A stretch of DNA of 31,273 nucleotides from Bacillota bacterium. Its GTDB lineage: Bacteria; Bacillota; Clostridia; Lachnospirales; Lachnospiraceae. The notes under the pieces are model-generated. The model saw only the letters and a program-made list of their open reading frames with translations, was not told the DNA's origin and ran no database searches. The stretch is from positions 1 to 31,273 of the forward strand of contig JAEZLY010000125.1 in assembly GCA_023414985.1 (NCBI GenBank), given 5' to 3'. This document shows positions 7,747 to 16,839 of this stretch, piece after piece (position 1 is the first letter of the stretch; each line of letters starts with the position of its first letter). The translations under genes were made by a program, and so were the position numbers.

Positions 7747-9009
7747 ATGACGAAAATTAATCAGTTATCCAACAAGATTACAGTTGTAACAGAGGTATTA
7801 CCTTATTTACAGAGTGCATCTTTAGGAATATGGATTAAGGCAGGCTCAGCTAATGAGGATGACAGCAATAACGGTATCGCACATATCATCGAGCATATGC
7901 TTTTTAAAGGTACCACTACCAGAAGCGCGAAACAGATTGCGGATGAGATGGCAAGGATCGGCGGTAATATGAACGCATTTACCAGCAAGGAGTGTACCTC
8001 CTATTATGCGACAACCCTAAGTGCACATTTGCCGATTGCGATAGATATTATTTCCGATATGCTGACGAATTCCTTGATTGATGAAAAGGCGTTGAAGAAA
8101 GAAAAAGGAGTTATCATAGAAGAAATCGATATGTATGATGATTCCCCGGAGGATCTGGTACATGAGATGCTGCAGCAGAGGATATGGAAGGATCATCCGC
8201 TTGGTTATATGATCTCGGGAACCAAGAAGGTCGTACGAAGGGTCACCAGAGAGCAGATCAAGGCTTTCATGGATACTTATTATGTCGGTGAGAATATGAT
8301 TATCTCGGTTGCCGGACAGTTCAATGAGGAAGAGACGTTAAAGCTTCTCGAGGAGAAATTTGCTCCTATCAAAGCAAGCAGCAGTCTGGAGCGCAAAGAA
8401 TTTGGCAGACCGGCCTATAATAAGGTGCAGTGTAAGAAGAATAAGGATATTGAACAGCTTCATTGTAATATTGCTTTTGATTGTATTTCTTACCTGTCAG
8501 ATGAAAGATATGTCCTTTCGGTGATGAATTCTATTCTTGGCGGAAGCGTGAATTCCAGGTTGTTTCAAAAAATCAGGGAAAACAGCGGCTTGACCTATTC
8601 CATCTACTCCTATGGCAGTTCATACCGTGAGACAGGATTGTTCCATATCTATGCGGCAATGAATCCGGCACAGACAGGAACCGTAGTGAAGAAGATCTAT
8701 CAGATCATCAATGAATTGAAGAAAAAAGGTGTCACTGCCGAGGAGCTTTCCATGACGAAGGAACAGATCAAGACAGAGTTGATTCTGGGGAACGAGAGCG
8801 CGAAAAGCAGGATGAATTCCAACGGTAAAGCATTATTGAACCGCGGAAGGCTTGTTACGATAGAGGAGCTGATTCAAGGCATAGAAAAAGTCAGTCTATC
8901 CGACATCATTGCATTTACCAACCGCTACTTAACGATATCCAATGCCTCAGTCTCCCTGGTCGGGAATCTGAACGAGGTTGACACCAAGGCATTGCAGTTC
9001 CAAGCATAG
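7747..9009 (+). CDS. M16 family zinc metallopeptidase (pitrilysin / MPP-like)
   Basis: A 420-residue M16B-type peptidase, close in length to B. subtilis MlpA/YmxG and the mitochondrial processing peptidase beta subunit. The inverted zinc motif is His46-x-x-Glu49-His50 (AHIIEHMLFKGT), and the third zinc ligand is expected at Glu125 or Glu126 in VIIEEIDMY. The second, non-catalytic half has the expected GGSVNSRLFQKIRE and GLTYSIYS segments (about 260-285), so both M16 domains are present and the enzyme should be active. No signal peptide is seen, so it is cytoplasmic. AGGAAGGG precedes ATG 7747 by a few bases. Physiological substrates in this family are mostly unknown. It appears monocistronic. 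Confidence 0.95.
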   Translation: MTKINQLSNKITVVTEVLPYLQSASLGIWIKAGSANEDDSNNGIAHIIEHMLFKGTTTRSAKQIADEMARIGGNMNAFTSKECTSYYATTLSAHLPIAIDIISDMLTNSLIDEKALKKEKGVIIEEIDMYDDSPEDLVHEMLQQRIWKDHPLGYMISGTKKVVRRVTREQIKAFMDTYYVGENMIISVAGQFNEEETLKLLEEKFAPIKASSSLERKEFGRPAYNKVQCKKNKDIEQLHCNIAFDCISYLSDERYVLSVMNSILGGSVNSRLFQKIRENSGLTYSIYSYGSSYRETGLFHIYAAMNPAQTGTVVKKIYQIINELKKKGVTAEELSMTKEQIKTELILGNESAKSRMNSNGKALLNRGRLVTIEELIQGIEKVSLSDIIAFTNRYLTISNASVSLVGNLNEVDTKALQFQA

Positions 9010-9071
9010 AAAAAAGAACCAGGTATATTAGGGGTGTCAATAAAAAGCATACAATAAAAGTGAAATGGTGC

Positions 9072-9106
9072 AAAGCCTTGTTCGAGTCTCTACGGAACAG
9101 GGCTTT
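9072..9106 (+). repeat. 12-bp hairpin between the M16 gene and the response regulator
   Basis: AAAGCCTTGTTC pairs with GAACAGGGCTTT with one G-U, around an 11-base loop. No T-tract follows on either strand, so it is a weak terminator at best, or an mRNA 3'-end stabiliser. Confidence 0.5.
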
Positions 9107-9191
9107 CATAGTTTATGGTATTAACATGCCTCATTCAAGAAACAGTTAGAGAATGATTGATCTATTATTAGTAATTGATAGGCAGCTTGAT

Positions 9192-9235
9192 GAGACAATT
9201 ACGATGCAACTATGATACAATTCTGATGTAATCTG
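9192..9235 (+). promoter_or_regulatory. Four tandem 11-bp direct repeats before the response regulator gene
   Basis: Four abutting 11-base units, beginning at 9192, 9203, 9214 and 9225, follow a loose consensus GATRCAATTNT (the third, GATACAATTCT, is the best). OmpR/PhoB-class regulators bind head-to-tail boxes with an 11-bp period, so this is a good candidate for autoregulation by the gene that starts 25 bases downstream. A possible -10 (TACAAT, 9217-9222) lies inside the array. Confidence 0.5.
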
Positions 9236-9260
9236 AAGCAAATAAAAAGTAAAGGGTGAA

Positions 9261-9923
9261 ATGCAAATGATTAAGATACTAATCGTGGAAGATGAAAAGC
9301 CGATAGCAAATCTAATCAATATCAGTTTAACCGATGCAGGCTATCAATGCGAAAGTGTTCATGATGGCATGCGTGCTGCCGACAGGATTGAGACCGTAGC
9401 ATATGATTTAATCTTGCTTGATATCATGCTTCCGAAGGTAAATGGTTATGAGCTGCTGGAATATATCAAACCTATGGGGATACCGGTCATCTTTATCACA
9501 GCAAAGGGTTCCGTATCGGATCGTGTAAAGGGCTTAAAATCAGGAGCAGATGATTACCTGGTAAAGCCTTTTGAGATAATAGAATTGATGGCAAGGGTGG
9601 AAACAGTTCTACGTAGATATCATAAAACAGAGACTAGTTATCAGTTGGGTGATCTTGAGATTGATACGAAGTCACGTACAGTGAAGAAAAAAGGGGTTGC
9701 TGTTAATCTGACTATGAAGGAGTATGAGCTGCTGGTGCTCTTTATTCAGAATAAGAATATAGCATTGTATCGGGAGACAATCTACGAAAGAATATGGGGC
9801 AGCGATTATATGGGTGACAGTCGTACTGTGGATCTTCATGTACAAAGAATGCGTAAAAAGGTAGGCTGGGAGGATAAAATATCTGCAGTATATAAAGTTG
9901 GTTACCGACTTGAAATAGAGTGA
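9261..9923 (+). CDS. OmpR-family response regulator
   Basis: A 220-residue two-component response regulator. The receiver domain (about 1-115) has the acidic pair in VEDEK, the phosphoacceptor Asp54 in LILLDIMLP and the conserved Lys in LVKPFE. The winged-helix DNA-binding domain (about 128-218) ends with the usual RTVDLHVQRMRKK recognition helix and YKVGYR wing. It should be phosphorylated by the kinase encoded 31 bases downstream and then bind tandem boxes, perhaps the 11-bp repeats just upstream. Start choice is uncertain: ATG 9261 is 4 bases from AAAGGG, while ATG 9267 would give the MIKILIVEDE start common in the family with a longer spacing. It is the first gene of the central nine-gene cluster. 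Confidence 0.95.
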   Translation: MQMIKILIVEDEKPIANLINISLTDAGYQCESVHDGMRAADRIETVAYDLILLDIMLPKVNGYELLEYIKPMGIPVIFITAKGSVSDRVKGLKSGADDYLVKPFEIIELMARVETVLRRYHKTETSYQLGDLEIDTKSRTVKKKGVAVNLTMKEYELLVLFIQNKNIALYRETIYERIWGSDYMGDSRTVDLHVQRMRKKVGWEDKISAVYKVGYRLEIE

Positions 9924-9954
9924 ACGGATAAAGCGGGAAAGGCATGGTCAGGCT

Positions 9955-11382
9955 ATGAATTTTTCATGGAAGGTATTCTTTAGTACAATCATTATGATGC
10001 TTATAACCTTCAGCGTCGGAGGTTATTTTTTAATAGCAGCTCTTTTCCAGTCTGCCTATGACCGGGAAGTTAACAGTGCCAAGGAAGAGAATAAAATACT
10101 TCAGTATTCTCTGGCAACAGCACTTTCTGCAATTACAAACGATGATAACCAGACAGTTAAGGAAATGATATCAGAGATAGCAGGTTCTATGGTAAACAAT
10201 GTACGTACCAGTAATACTCAAATACGAATCAGTAATCAGGAATATCGTACAATTTATGAAAGTCAAGATCTTAACTTTGATACAAAGCAGCTGCGTCAGA
10301 TTGACATAAATACCCGCGGTAACATGACACTGCAAGCGGGAAAAAATATCTATGTTGAGACGGCAAGTATTCTTCAAGCCTCTGATCAATACTATTATTT
10401 GGAAAGCTTCCGGGATATCAGCTCAATCTATCAAGAACGTAATGCGCAATATCAGATCTATAGGAAAATACTATTAGCTTTAATTGCCGGAAACGGTATC
10501 ATCAGCTACCTCCTTTCTTTATGGCTTACTTATCCAATCAAAAAATTATCTAGAGTGACCCATATGATATCAAGAGGAAATTTGAATAGCAGGGCTAAAA
10601 TTAGGAGCAGGGATGAGATTGGTAAGTTGGCTCAGGATTTCAATCATATGACAGAGAATCTGGAGAATAAGATCAATGAGCTTGAAGATATCACACACAG
10701 ACAGGAGGAATTTATCGGAAGCTTTGCTCATGAACTAAAAACTCCTTTAACCTCCATTATCGGATACGCTGATATTCTAAGATCAAAAAAGCTTACTCCG
10801 GAAATGACGATGACATCAGCTGACTACATCTTTAAGGAAGGGAACCGCTTAGAAGCGCTTTCTCTAAAGCTATTGGAGCTCATCGTCATGAAAAATGCAG
10901 AGCTTGATAGAAAGAGGGTAAATGTCAGGCAGCTTATAAAGGAACTTCATGGTATCATTGAACCGATTCTGGTGAATGAACATATCAGTTTTATTGCGAC
11001 GGCGGAAGATGCGATTATCTTTGTTGAACCTGATTTAATTAAAACAGTTCTGATTAATTTGATCGATAATGCGAGAAAAGCGTTGGAAGGTGTGTGGCCG
11101 GAAAGCACTGGAAAAATAATAATCAAAGGAAGGAAGGAAACAGGAGGCTACGGGATCTATATTAAGGATAATGGGAAAGGAATCCCCAAGGAGGAACTCT
11201 CAAAAATCACGGATGCCTTTTATATGGTAGACAAATCAAGAGCAAGAGAACAGGGCGGTGCCGGATTAGGACTTGCCATATGCTCTGAAATTGTAGGCAG
11301 ACATCAAGGCAAATTGGAGTTCGACAGTACCTTAGGTAAAGGCACGATGGTATATCTGTTCCTAAAGGATGGTGAGGAATGA
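9955..11382 (+). CDS. Sensor histidine kinase with extracellular sensor domain
   Basis: A 475-residue membrane kinase. Transmembrane helix 1 spans about 9-31, an extracellular domain of about 135 residues follows, and helix 2 spans about 169-190. Then come a HAMP domain (about 190-245), the HisKA dimerisation helix with phosphoacceptor His259 in SFAHELKTPL, and the ATPase domain with N-box LIDNARKA, G1 DNGKGIP and G2 GGAGLGLAI. All catalytic motifs are intact. The sensor domain matches no ligand-binding domain I recognise. The ribosome binding site is weak, suggesting translation coupled to the regulator gene upstream. Its stop overlaps the next start in ATGA (11379-11382), so the kinase and the following membrane-anchored protein are probably made together. 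Confidence 0.95.
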   Translation: MNFSWKVFFSTIIMMLITFSVGGYFLIAALFQSAYDREVNSAKEENKILQYSLATALSAITNDDNQTVKEMISEIAGSMVNNVRTSNTQIRISNQEYRTIYESQDLNFDTKQLRQIDINTRGNMTLQAGKNIYVETASILQASDQYYYLESFRDISSIYQERNAQYQIYRKILLALIAGNGIISYLLSLWLTYPIKKLSRVTHMISRGNLNSRAKIRSRDEIGKLAQDFNHMTENLENKINELEDITHRQEEFIGSFAHELKTPLTSIIGYADILRSKKLTPEMTMTSADYIFKEGNRLEALSLKLLELIVMKNAELDRKRVNVRQLIKELHGIIEPILVNEHISFIATAEDAIIFVEPDLIKTVLINLIDNARKALEGVWPESTGKIIIKGRKETGGYGIYIKDNGKGIPKEELSKITDAFYMVDKSRAREQGGAGLGLAICSEIVGRHQGKLEFDSTLGKGTMVYLFLKDGEE

Positions 11383-12119
11383 AAAGTATAGTAAAATATA
11401 TTACGATGACCTTAGTCACAGTAGAAATTGCTCTTATATGTTTGTTCATACCCTCTGAGATATCGAATTGGCAGGATCGGCAGAGCTTTGGTACCATCCA
11501 TATAGAAAGTGCGGAAGGTATCATAGTGGAACGAAATCAGCAAATGACAATGATAGAAAGGTTAAACCTGTATATCAATCTCCAAAATGCATCAAATCAA
11601 ATCGATATCAACCAAGGGAAATATATTAAAGTAGAAGATATCCCTAAAGTTTGTGAAAAAGAACTAAACGAGTTAGAGCAGCTCGGGATCATAAATACTA
11701 TTGATTTTGAAATGAACTCCACTCCTCTGCGAGTACGGCCGACCTTCTTTCTAAGCACAGAGAATCCGACCAAATCTATGATTGTCTGGAATGTTGAATG
11801 GATTGTTGGGAAACATTATATTATTCTCAGCCTGGATGATGAGACGGGTAAACTATTAGGATTTATGGAAAAAACAGATGAAAACATCATTAATTCCGAT
11901 GCTGCTGCATTTATAAAGGGAATAAGTCAATATTACGGCGTTACTATCGATGATTACAGTGTAAAAAGTTCATCATTTAATAAGAAGCTTGGAATAGAAA
12001 ATAAAACTTCAGCAATAATCGCAACACTTCACGAAGCTGATAACAAGCTAAGCTGTGGTATCCAGGTTTATCCTTCCGGCTGGAATTATTTCGCAATAAA
12101 TAAATACATGGACAAATGA
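11379..12119 (+). CDS. Membrane-anchored extracellular protein, kinase partner (hypothetical)
   Basis: 246 residues with a single N-terminal hydrophobic helix (about 6-24) and no lipobox, so probably an anchored protein with its bulk outside. I do not recognise the family. The C-terminal part (about 125-165) has an alternating polar/apolar pattern ending in LDDETGKLLGFME, reminiscent of PepSY/YycI-type beta hairpins in which a D-x-x-TG turn recurs. It overlaps the kinase gene by 4 bases (ATGA) and is followed by a very strong terminator, making regulator, kinase and this protein one transcription unit. By analogy with YycH/YycI, which sit next to a kinase and modulate it, a role in signal sensing is possible. 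This is inference from position and topology. Confidence 0.65.
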   Translation: MKSIVKYITMTLVTVEIALICLFIPSEISNWQDRQSFGTIHIESAEGIIVERNQQMTMIERLNLYINLQNASNQIDINQGKYIKVEDIPKVCEKELNELEQLGIINTIDFEMNSTPLRVRPTFFLSTENPTKSMIVWNVEWIVGKHYIILSLDDETGKLLGFMEKTDENIINSDAAAFIKGISQYYGVTIDDYSVKSSSFNKKLGIENKTSAIIATLHEADNKLSCGIQVYPSGWNYFAINKYMDK

Positions 12120-12126
12120 TGAATAG

Positions 12127-12174
12127 AAAAGCCCTTTGGTATACAGGAAAGAATGTATACCAAAGGGCTTTTTT
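12127..12174 (+). terminator. Very strong intrinsic terminator after the two-component operon
   Basis: A perfect 19-bp stem (12127-12145 with 12154-12172) around an 8-base loop, running into Ts. It separates the regulator-kinase unit from the lipoprotein/ABC unit. The symmetric A/T flanks would let it work on both strands. Confidence 0.95.
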
Positions 12175-12220
12175 AATTTAATAAAAGCATCTACTCGGCA
12201 TTTCTCTCTTTTTCCTTGAT

Positions 12221-12252
12221 GATGGAATTATGATGCATCAGACTTTTATACT
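12221..12252 (+). promoter_or_regulatory. Candidate regulated promoter of the lipoprotein/ABC operon
   Basis: GATGGAATTAT (12221-12231) and GATGCATCAGA (12232-12242) are two adjacent 11-base units resembling the repeats before the response regulator gene; the first fits GATRCAATTNT well, the second only in its first half. A possible -10, TATACT at about 12247-12252, follows without a recognisable -35, as expected for an activator-dependent promoter. Speculative. Confidence 0.3.
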
Positions 12253-12289
12253 GGGAACTGTTAAAAGCAATATAGAAAGGAGAAGAACC

Positions 12290-13669
12290 ATGAGACCAGG
12301 TAAGATATGCATCGTTATTATATCGATTAGTCTTATGATTAATCTGACAGCCTGCCAGCCGACTCCGAAGGATGAGGCGATAAGGCAGAAAGGAAATTTA
12401 TCTGAGGTTATTCAGGAGAACGAAATGAAAGTCTCACAGGAAAAAATCGGTAAGCTTTTGAAAGTCAATGATCAAAGGAGCTTTGCATTAAAGTCGAAGA
12501 ATGGTTTGGTGAATATAAAGGTAGTTGCTAAGGTTATTGTTCCTGATGTCACTAAAGTATCGGTCTATGAAGTTGAAAGAAACGATTTTACAGAAGCTGA
12601 TATTGAAAAATTACATGAGGTATTCTTTGGAGACTCGGAGCTATATCCTGAATTATTCTATGAGGATATGACGAAGGATGAACTATTGGCAGAAATATCA
12701 AGAGTACAGGAGCAATATGACAAGCTTTCTCAGGAGGATACGGGAAATAAGGACATCATCAATCAAAAAATTGGAGGAACGATTGACAAGCTTCAATCCT
12801 TAATCGCGTCAGCTCCGGAAACAGCAGAGCGGAAGCCTCTGAAGGAATATAAACTGGTCGAAGAGAAGAATCAACAAATCGGAGATACCCATACCTTTTT
12901 TGCACAAGGTAAAATCGACTCTTCCATAGGACACTTAAGCATTCAGAACGGTGCCAGCTTCAGTGAGGCTACTTTCAGGAAGGAACGGCCCGAGGATTCC
13001 GGTTATATCACAGCTACAGATATAGAAACCAGGAATGGAAAAGAAGCAGCAGAGATGGAGAATAACTGCCAATACAGTGAGACTGAGGCAGTCGAACTAT
13101 GTAATGCGGTACTTAAACAATTAGGTGTCGGTAACAACTATGCTGTTTTCTCGGCAGAAGGTGTTGCAGACGTGACTTCATCCGGTTCAAATGTGGACTG
13201 CTATAATGGTTATCTGATTAAGTTCAGCAGAATAATAGACGGGGTATCGGAGACCTATGATTTTTATGATGGGAATATGACCGAGGACGGCGGACAATCA
13301 GCCTTGCCATACTGTTTTGAGAAGATGTACTTTATCGTAAGAGATGACGGTATTGATTATTTTGATTGGAATTCCCCGATGATTCTTGGCACACGCCAGG
13401 CAGATCATGTGAAGCTGGCTGATTACAATGAGATTGAAGAGACCTTCAGAAACCAGGTGCTGCTGAATTATTCCTATGTCGAAGAACCGACGAATATCGA
13501 CATAGATGAGATTCGCTTTGGCTATATGAGAGCTAAGGAAAAGGATAAGGATCACGAATTCACTTTGGTCCCTGTCTGGGATTTTATCGGAGAATTGAAT
13601 GAAAGATACAGCATTATGACAATCAATGCCATCGACGGAAGTATTATGAATCGACAATATGGTTATTAA
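12290..13669 (+). CDS. Lipoprotein A of a tandem pair (possibly DUF6034 family)
   Basis: A 459-residue lipoprotein: an N-terminal hydrophobic segment ends in the lipobox LTAC with Cys22 as lipidation site, followed by QPTPK. It should be anchored to the outer face of the membrane. The CQPTP start and overall layout resemble clostridial lipoproteins annotated DUF6034; I am not certain of that assignment. The C-terminus carries VPVWDFIG and INAIDGS, a PepSY-like finish. ATG 12290 is chosen because AAAGGAG (12276-12282) lies 7 bases upstream and the signal peptide begins there; the frame is open from 12230. The next gene is a full-length paralogue, so the pair arose by duplication. Position before two permeases and an ATPase suggests a role in binding the transported or resisted compound (inference). 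Confidence 0.75.
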   Translation: MRPGKICIVIISISLMINLTACQPTPKDEAIRQKGNLSEVIQENEMKVSQEKIGKLLKVNDQRSFALKSKNGLVNIKVVAKVIVPDVTKVSVYEVERNDFTEADIEKLHEVFFGDSELYPELFYEDMTKDELLAEISRVQEQYDKLSQEDTGNKDIINQKIGGTIDKLQSLIASAPETAERKPLKEYKLVEEKNQQIGDTHTFFAQGKIDSSIGHLSIQNGASFSEATFRKERPEDSGYITATDIETRNGKEAAEMENNCQYSETEAVELCNAVLKQLGVGNNYAVFSAEGVADVTSSGSNVDCYNGYLIKFSRIIDGVSETYDFYDGNMTEDGGQSALPYCFEKMYFIVRDDGIDYFDWNSPMILGTRQADHVKLADYNEIEETFRNQVLLNYSYVEEPTNIDIDEIRFGYMRAKEKDKDHEFTLVPVWDFIGELNERYSIMTINAIDGSIMNRQYGY

Positions 13670-13758
13670 TCGCATATATTCTGCTGTTGAAGTAACAATG
13701 AGCAGCATGTTTGGCAGTTACCAATGAAAAAACGAAAGGGATTGAAAGGAGAAGTAAT

Positions 13759-15153
13759 ATGAGAAAAAGTATTAGATGGAAGGCAGTAGCGTTGGCAGCC
13801 ATGTTATCCGGCAGTCTTACAGCGTGTCAGCCGACACCAAAGGAGGTTGCAATTCAACCGAAAGGAAATCTGGAACAGGTAATTCAGAATAATGAATCAA
13901 AAAGTTCCGATGAGAAAATAATGAATCAAGTCAAAGCAGAGGCTACCAGTAAGTTCGAAGTAAAATCATCGGATGAGAAGATCAATATCAAGGTGGATGC
14001 AGACGTTATCGTTCCTGATGTCGCCAAGGCTCCTGTTTATCAGGTAATCAGAAATGATTTTACAGATAACGATGTGGACAGAATAACCAAGGTCTTCTTT
14101 GGTGATAGCGATCTTTATCCCGAGATAACCTATCAGAACATGACGAAGGATGAGCTGCTGCAGCAGATCGCCGAAATACAAAAACAGTATGATAATATCG
14201 ACCCGGAATACAAGGAAGCAGCGGAAAAAAAATATGGCTCCGCCCTCGAACTGCTGCAATCCTATGTCGATAAAGCACCAGAGACAATTAAGAGAGAACC
14301 TTATAAAGAGTATAAATTAGAAAAAGATGAGGATACTTCAGCCATTGGTGAGTATCGATATTTTTCTGCGAGGGGGAAGCTTGGTGATCTGACAGCTCAC
14401 ATTTACTTTCAGCTGAGCGATAGCTATGTTGGTGTAAATCTATATAAGGATGACCCTGATGGGTTGGCTAATTATACAAGGTCTAGTATCATCTCGCTGG
14501 ATGGTAAAGAGGCAGCTGAGATGGAGAATACCTGTAAGTACAGCGAAAAAGAAGCGGTTGCCTTAACGGACGATGTGATGAAGCAATTGGGATTGAATAA
14601 GAATTATGCATGTTATTCTGTCGAAGATTCTGCAAGAGGTACCCGTAGCATCGGGGCGGTATCCAGCTACACGGGATATCAGGTTATATATTTGAGAACA
14701 ATCGATGGTATTCAGGAGACGGATGATATCTATAACGGAACGCTGACGGAGGATGAAGAGACGGATTCAGTTCCCTACGGAACCGAAAGAATTTATTTTA
14801 TTGTGTCAGATCAGGGGATTATGCAGTTTAGCTGGGATTCTCCCATGAAGCTGGGTGAGAAGCAGGCTGATAATGTTAACTTGAAGGAGTATAAAGAGAT
14901 TGAAGAGGTGTTTAAGAAACATGTACTGATCAAATTTGCCGGAAGGGATGAGAACTCGGAGGAAAAGCTGCCTTCCGTAATTAATGTAAGTGAAATCCGC
15001 CTTGGATATATGCGGGTAAAGAATAAGAATAAACAGGATGAGTTTACAATGGTTCCTGTCTGGGATTTTATCAGTGATCTTTACGGGAAGTCCAGTATCT
15101 TAACAGTTAATGCAATCGATGGCAGTGTATTGGATAGGAGATATGGTTATTAA
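13759..15153 (+). CDS. Lipoprotein B of a tandem pair (possibly DUF6034 family)
   Basis: A 464-residue paralogue of the preceding lipoprotein. The signal peptide ends in LTAC with Cys23 lipidated, followed by the same QPTPK. Alignable segments run through the whole length: the RNDFT and VFFGDS region near 90-110, YPE...MTKDELL, KEAAEME(N)xCxYSE near 255, GYMR, and the near-identical C-terminus VPVWDFI...NAIDGS...R.YGY. ATG 13759 is fixed by AAAGGAG just upstream; the longer frame from 13711 lacks such a site. The stop overlaps the ATG of the first permease by one base (15153), so lipoprotein and transporter are translationally coupled. Divergence from its twin is moderate, suggesting an old duplication with possible split specificity. 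Confidence 0.75.
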   Translation: MRKSIRWKAVALAAMLSGSLTACQPTPKEVAIQPKGNLEQVIQNNESKSSDEKIMNQVKAEATSKFEVKSSDEKINIKVDADVIVPDVAKAPVYQVIRNDFTDNDVDRITKVFFGDSDLYPEITYQNMTKDELLQQIAEIQKQYDNIDPEYKEAAEKKYGSALELLQSYVDKAPETIKREPYKEYKLEKDEDTSAIGEYRYFSARGKLGDLTAHIYFQLSDSYVGVNLYKDDPDGLANYTRSSIISLDGKEAAEMENTCKYSEKEAVALTDDVMKQLGLNKNYACYSVEDSARGTRSIGAVSSYTGYQVIYLRTIDGIQETDDIYNGTLTEDEETDSVPYGTERIYFIVSDQGIMQFSWDSPMKLGEKQADNVNLKEYKEIEEVFKKHVLIKFAGRDENSEEKLPSVINVSEIRLGYMRVKNKNKQDEFTMVPVWDFISDLYGKSSILTVNAIDGSVLDRRYGY

Positions 15154-15926
15154 TGAAAAACAGAAAACGGAACATGATTTTTTCAGAGCTTGAGAGGGGA
15201 ATCATATCTCATCGTTTCTTAATTTGTGTCATTGGCTGCGCAACGATGGTTATTCTGGGATCTTGGGATAAGTTCTTTCTAAAAAAAGAGGTGATAGCGA
15301 GCGGTTTGTCAGCAGGCTATCATATAACGATGGTATGTAATGTATTAAAGTCGGAAACGGCAGTCTTCGTCATACCTATCTTAAGTACATTACCTTACAG
15401 CGGTAATTTCCTAGAGGAATACAAAAGCAGATTTGAACGGCTTTTATTGATCCGGACGGATCGGAAAAGCTATGTAATATCAAAAATACTCACGACGGGT
15501 TTGTCAAGCAGCATGGGTATTCTACTTGGAATAGGGCTGATCCTTGGGGCACTTGCACTTGTGTTTAGGCCCATGGAGGTGATTGATGCGAAGGAGAGCG
15601 GAAAGCTCTATATGGAACTCTTTCAGTATTCCTTGATCGTATCTCTGATGGGTAATCTTTGGGGTGGCCTGGGAGCCTTATTGGGTATTCTTTACCGAAA
15701 TGCCTACTTGGCATACGGTGGGCCGTTTTTGGTAAATTATCTGCTGATTATCCTGTTTACCAGATATTTTCCTAAACTCTATGTACTTAACCCAAGGGAA
15801 TGGCTGCTGCAAGAGCACTATGCTTCTACTAACCCCTACGTCATCATCATTCTATTGATGGAACTATGTATGATCGCTCAGCTGCTGGAGGGAATTGCGA
15901 TATGGAAAAGAATAAGACAATCATAA
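15153..15926 (+). CDS. ABC transporter permease 1 (ABC-2 / LanE-G-like)
   Basis: A 257-residue integral membrane protein with about six hydrophobic helices (near 22-40, 70-85, 110-135, 155-180, 188-205 and 230-250), a size and layout typical of the small permeases in lantibiotic-immunity and bacitracin-type exporters. It lacks a signal peptide. It starts on the last base of the lipoprotein B stop codon, and the next permease begins inside its 3' end (25-base overlap). Assignment as a permease rests on topology and on the adjacent ATPase gene, not on a specific motif. The N-terminal cytoplasmic stretch (about 1-20) is charged. Confidence 0.75.
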   Translation: MKNRKRNMIFSELERGIISHRFLICVIGCATMVILGSWDKFFLKKEVIASGLSAGYHITMVCNVLKSETAVFVIPILSTLPYSGNFLEEYKSRFERLLLIRTDRKSYVISKILTTGLSSSMGILLGIGLILGALALVFRPMEVIDAKESGKLYMELFQYSLIVSLMGNLWGGLGALLGILYRNAYLAYGGPFLVNYLLIILFTRYFPKLYVLNPREWLLQEHYASTNPYVIIILLMELCMIAQLLEGIAIWKRIRQS

Positions 15927-16837
15927 GAAAATCGAACCATTCCGGTATCATTTTAGTAATGCGGGTTTGCGGATATCATTTCAGCAGATGGAGGCGTAAT
16001 AATCGTGTTATTATGTCATTTCTTTTGGCAGGAGTGATCAGCTTTCTGCTAACCGAGAAGGTCATGAATTTCAGCCTGGAGAATAAAACCACCTTACAGC
16101 TTTTTGAACCATTTATATGGGTTTACGGTGATGGAGCATCCATTCTTTTATGCGCGCTGGCTGCAATCCTGTTGTTTGCGGATATGCCTTTTCTGGATGG
16201 AGCGGTTCCATACTACCTGATTCGTATTAAGATAAGAATATGGGTGCTGGGGCAAATCCTTTACATAACTTGTGCGACCTTTTTATACACGCTTTTCACG
16301 CTTCTGGTTACCTGTTTGCTTTGCTCGAGGAATGCCTTTATCGGTAATATGTGGAGCCCAACGGCTGCACTGCTCGGGTATTCCAAGTATGGAGAGAAGA
16401 TTGCTGTTCCGGCAATGCTAAAGACTTTTGAGCTTTCGAATCCGTTTTCCTGTATGGAAACGATTTTTATTCTGATATTGCTATATGTATTATTATCAGT
16501 ATTAGTAATGTTTATCGTTACAGTTTGGAAAAACCAGATTGCCGGAATTACCAGTGCATTCCTTTTCCATATATTTGGATATGTGTTAAATCCGGATTGG
16601 TTTAAAGTTACCCTCGGATTGAGTGAGAAGACTGCATATATTGCAAATATACTATGCGGTTGGGTATCCCCTCTCAGACAGGTAACATACCATCTTCATA
16701 ATTTCGGCTACGATATGCTGCCAAGGTTGCAGGATACCTATTTGATCTTTTCGAGTATCATTATAATGCTGTTTATACTCATTATATGGAGAATGAAGCG
16801 ATATAGCTTTCACTTTTTAGGAACAATGGAGGAATAG
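15902..16837 (+). CDS. ABC transporter permease 2
   Basis: A 311-residue polytopic membrane protein with about six hydrophobic segments and a basic N-terminal tail (residues 1-35 rich in Arg/Lys). ATG 15902 is preferred because GGAGGG (15887-15892) lies 9 bases upstream; the open frame reaches back to 15866. It overlaps permease 1 by 25 bases, and the ATPase start follows its stop by two bases, so the three should be made in fixed proportions. The two permeases are not obviously similar, suggesting a heterodimeric membrane domain, as in LanE/LanG. No known family could be named from motifs alone. Confidence 0.72.
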   Translation: MEKNKTIIRKSNHSGIILVMRVCGYHFSRWRRNNRVIMSFLLAGVISFLLTEKVMNFSLENKTTLQLFEPFIWVYGDGASILLCALAAILLFADMPFLDGAVPYYLIRIKIRIWVLGQILYITCATFLYTLFTLLVTCLLCSRNAFIGNMWSPTAALLGYSKYGEKIAVPAMLKTFELSNPFSCMETIFILILLYVLLSVLVMFIVTVWKNQIAGITSAFLFHIFGYVLNPDWFKVTLGLSEKTAYIANILCGWVSPLRQVTYHLHNFGYDMLPRLQDTYLIFSSIIIMLFILIIWRMKRYSFHFLGTMEE

Positions 16838-16839
16838 GG

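Noticed and set aside
13298..13708. 136-codon minus-strand frame over lipoprotein A
   Set aside because: Antisense shadow of a conserved paralogous pair, with no plausible product.
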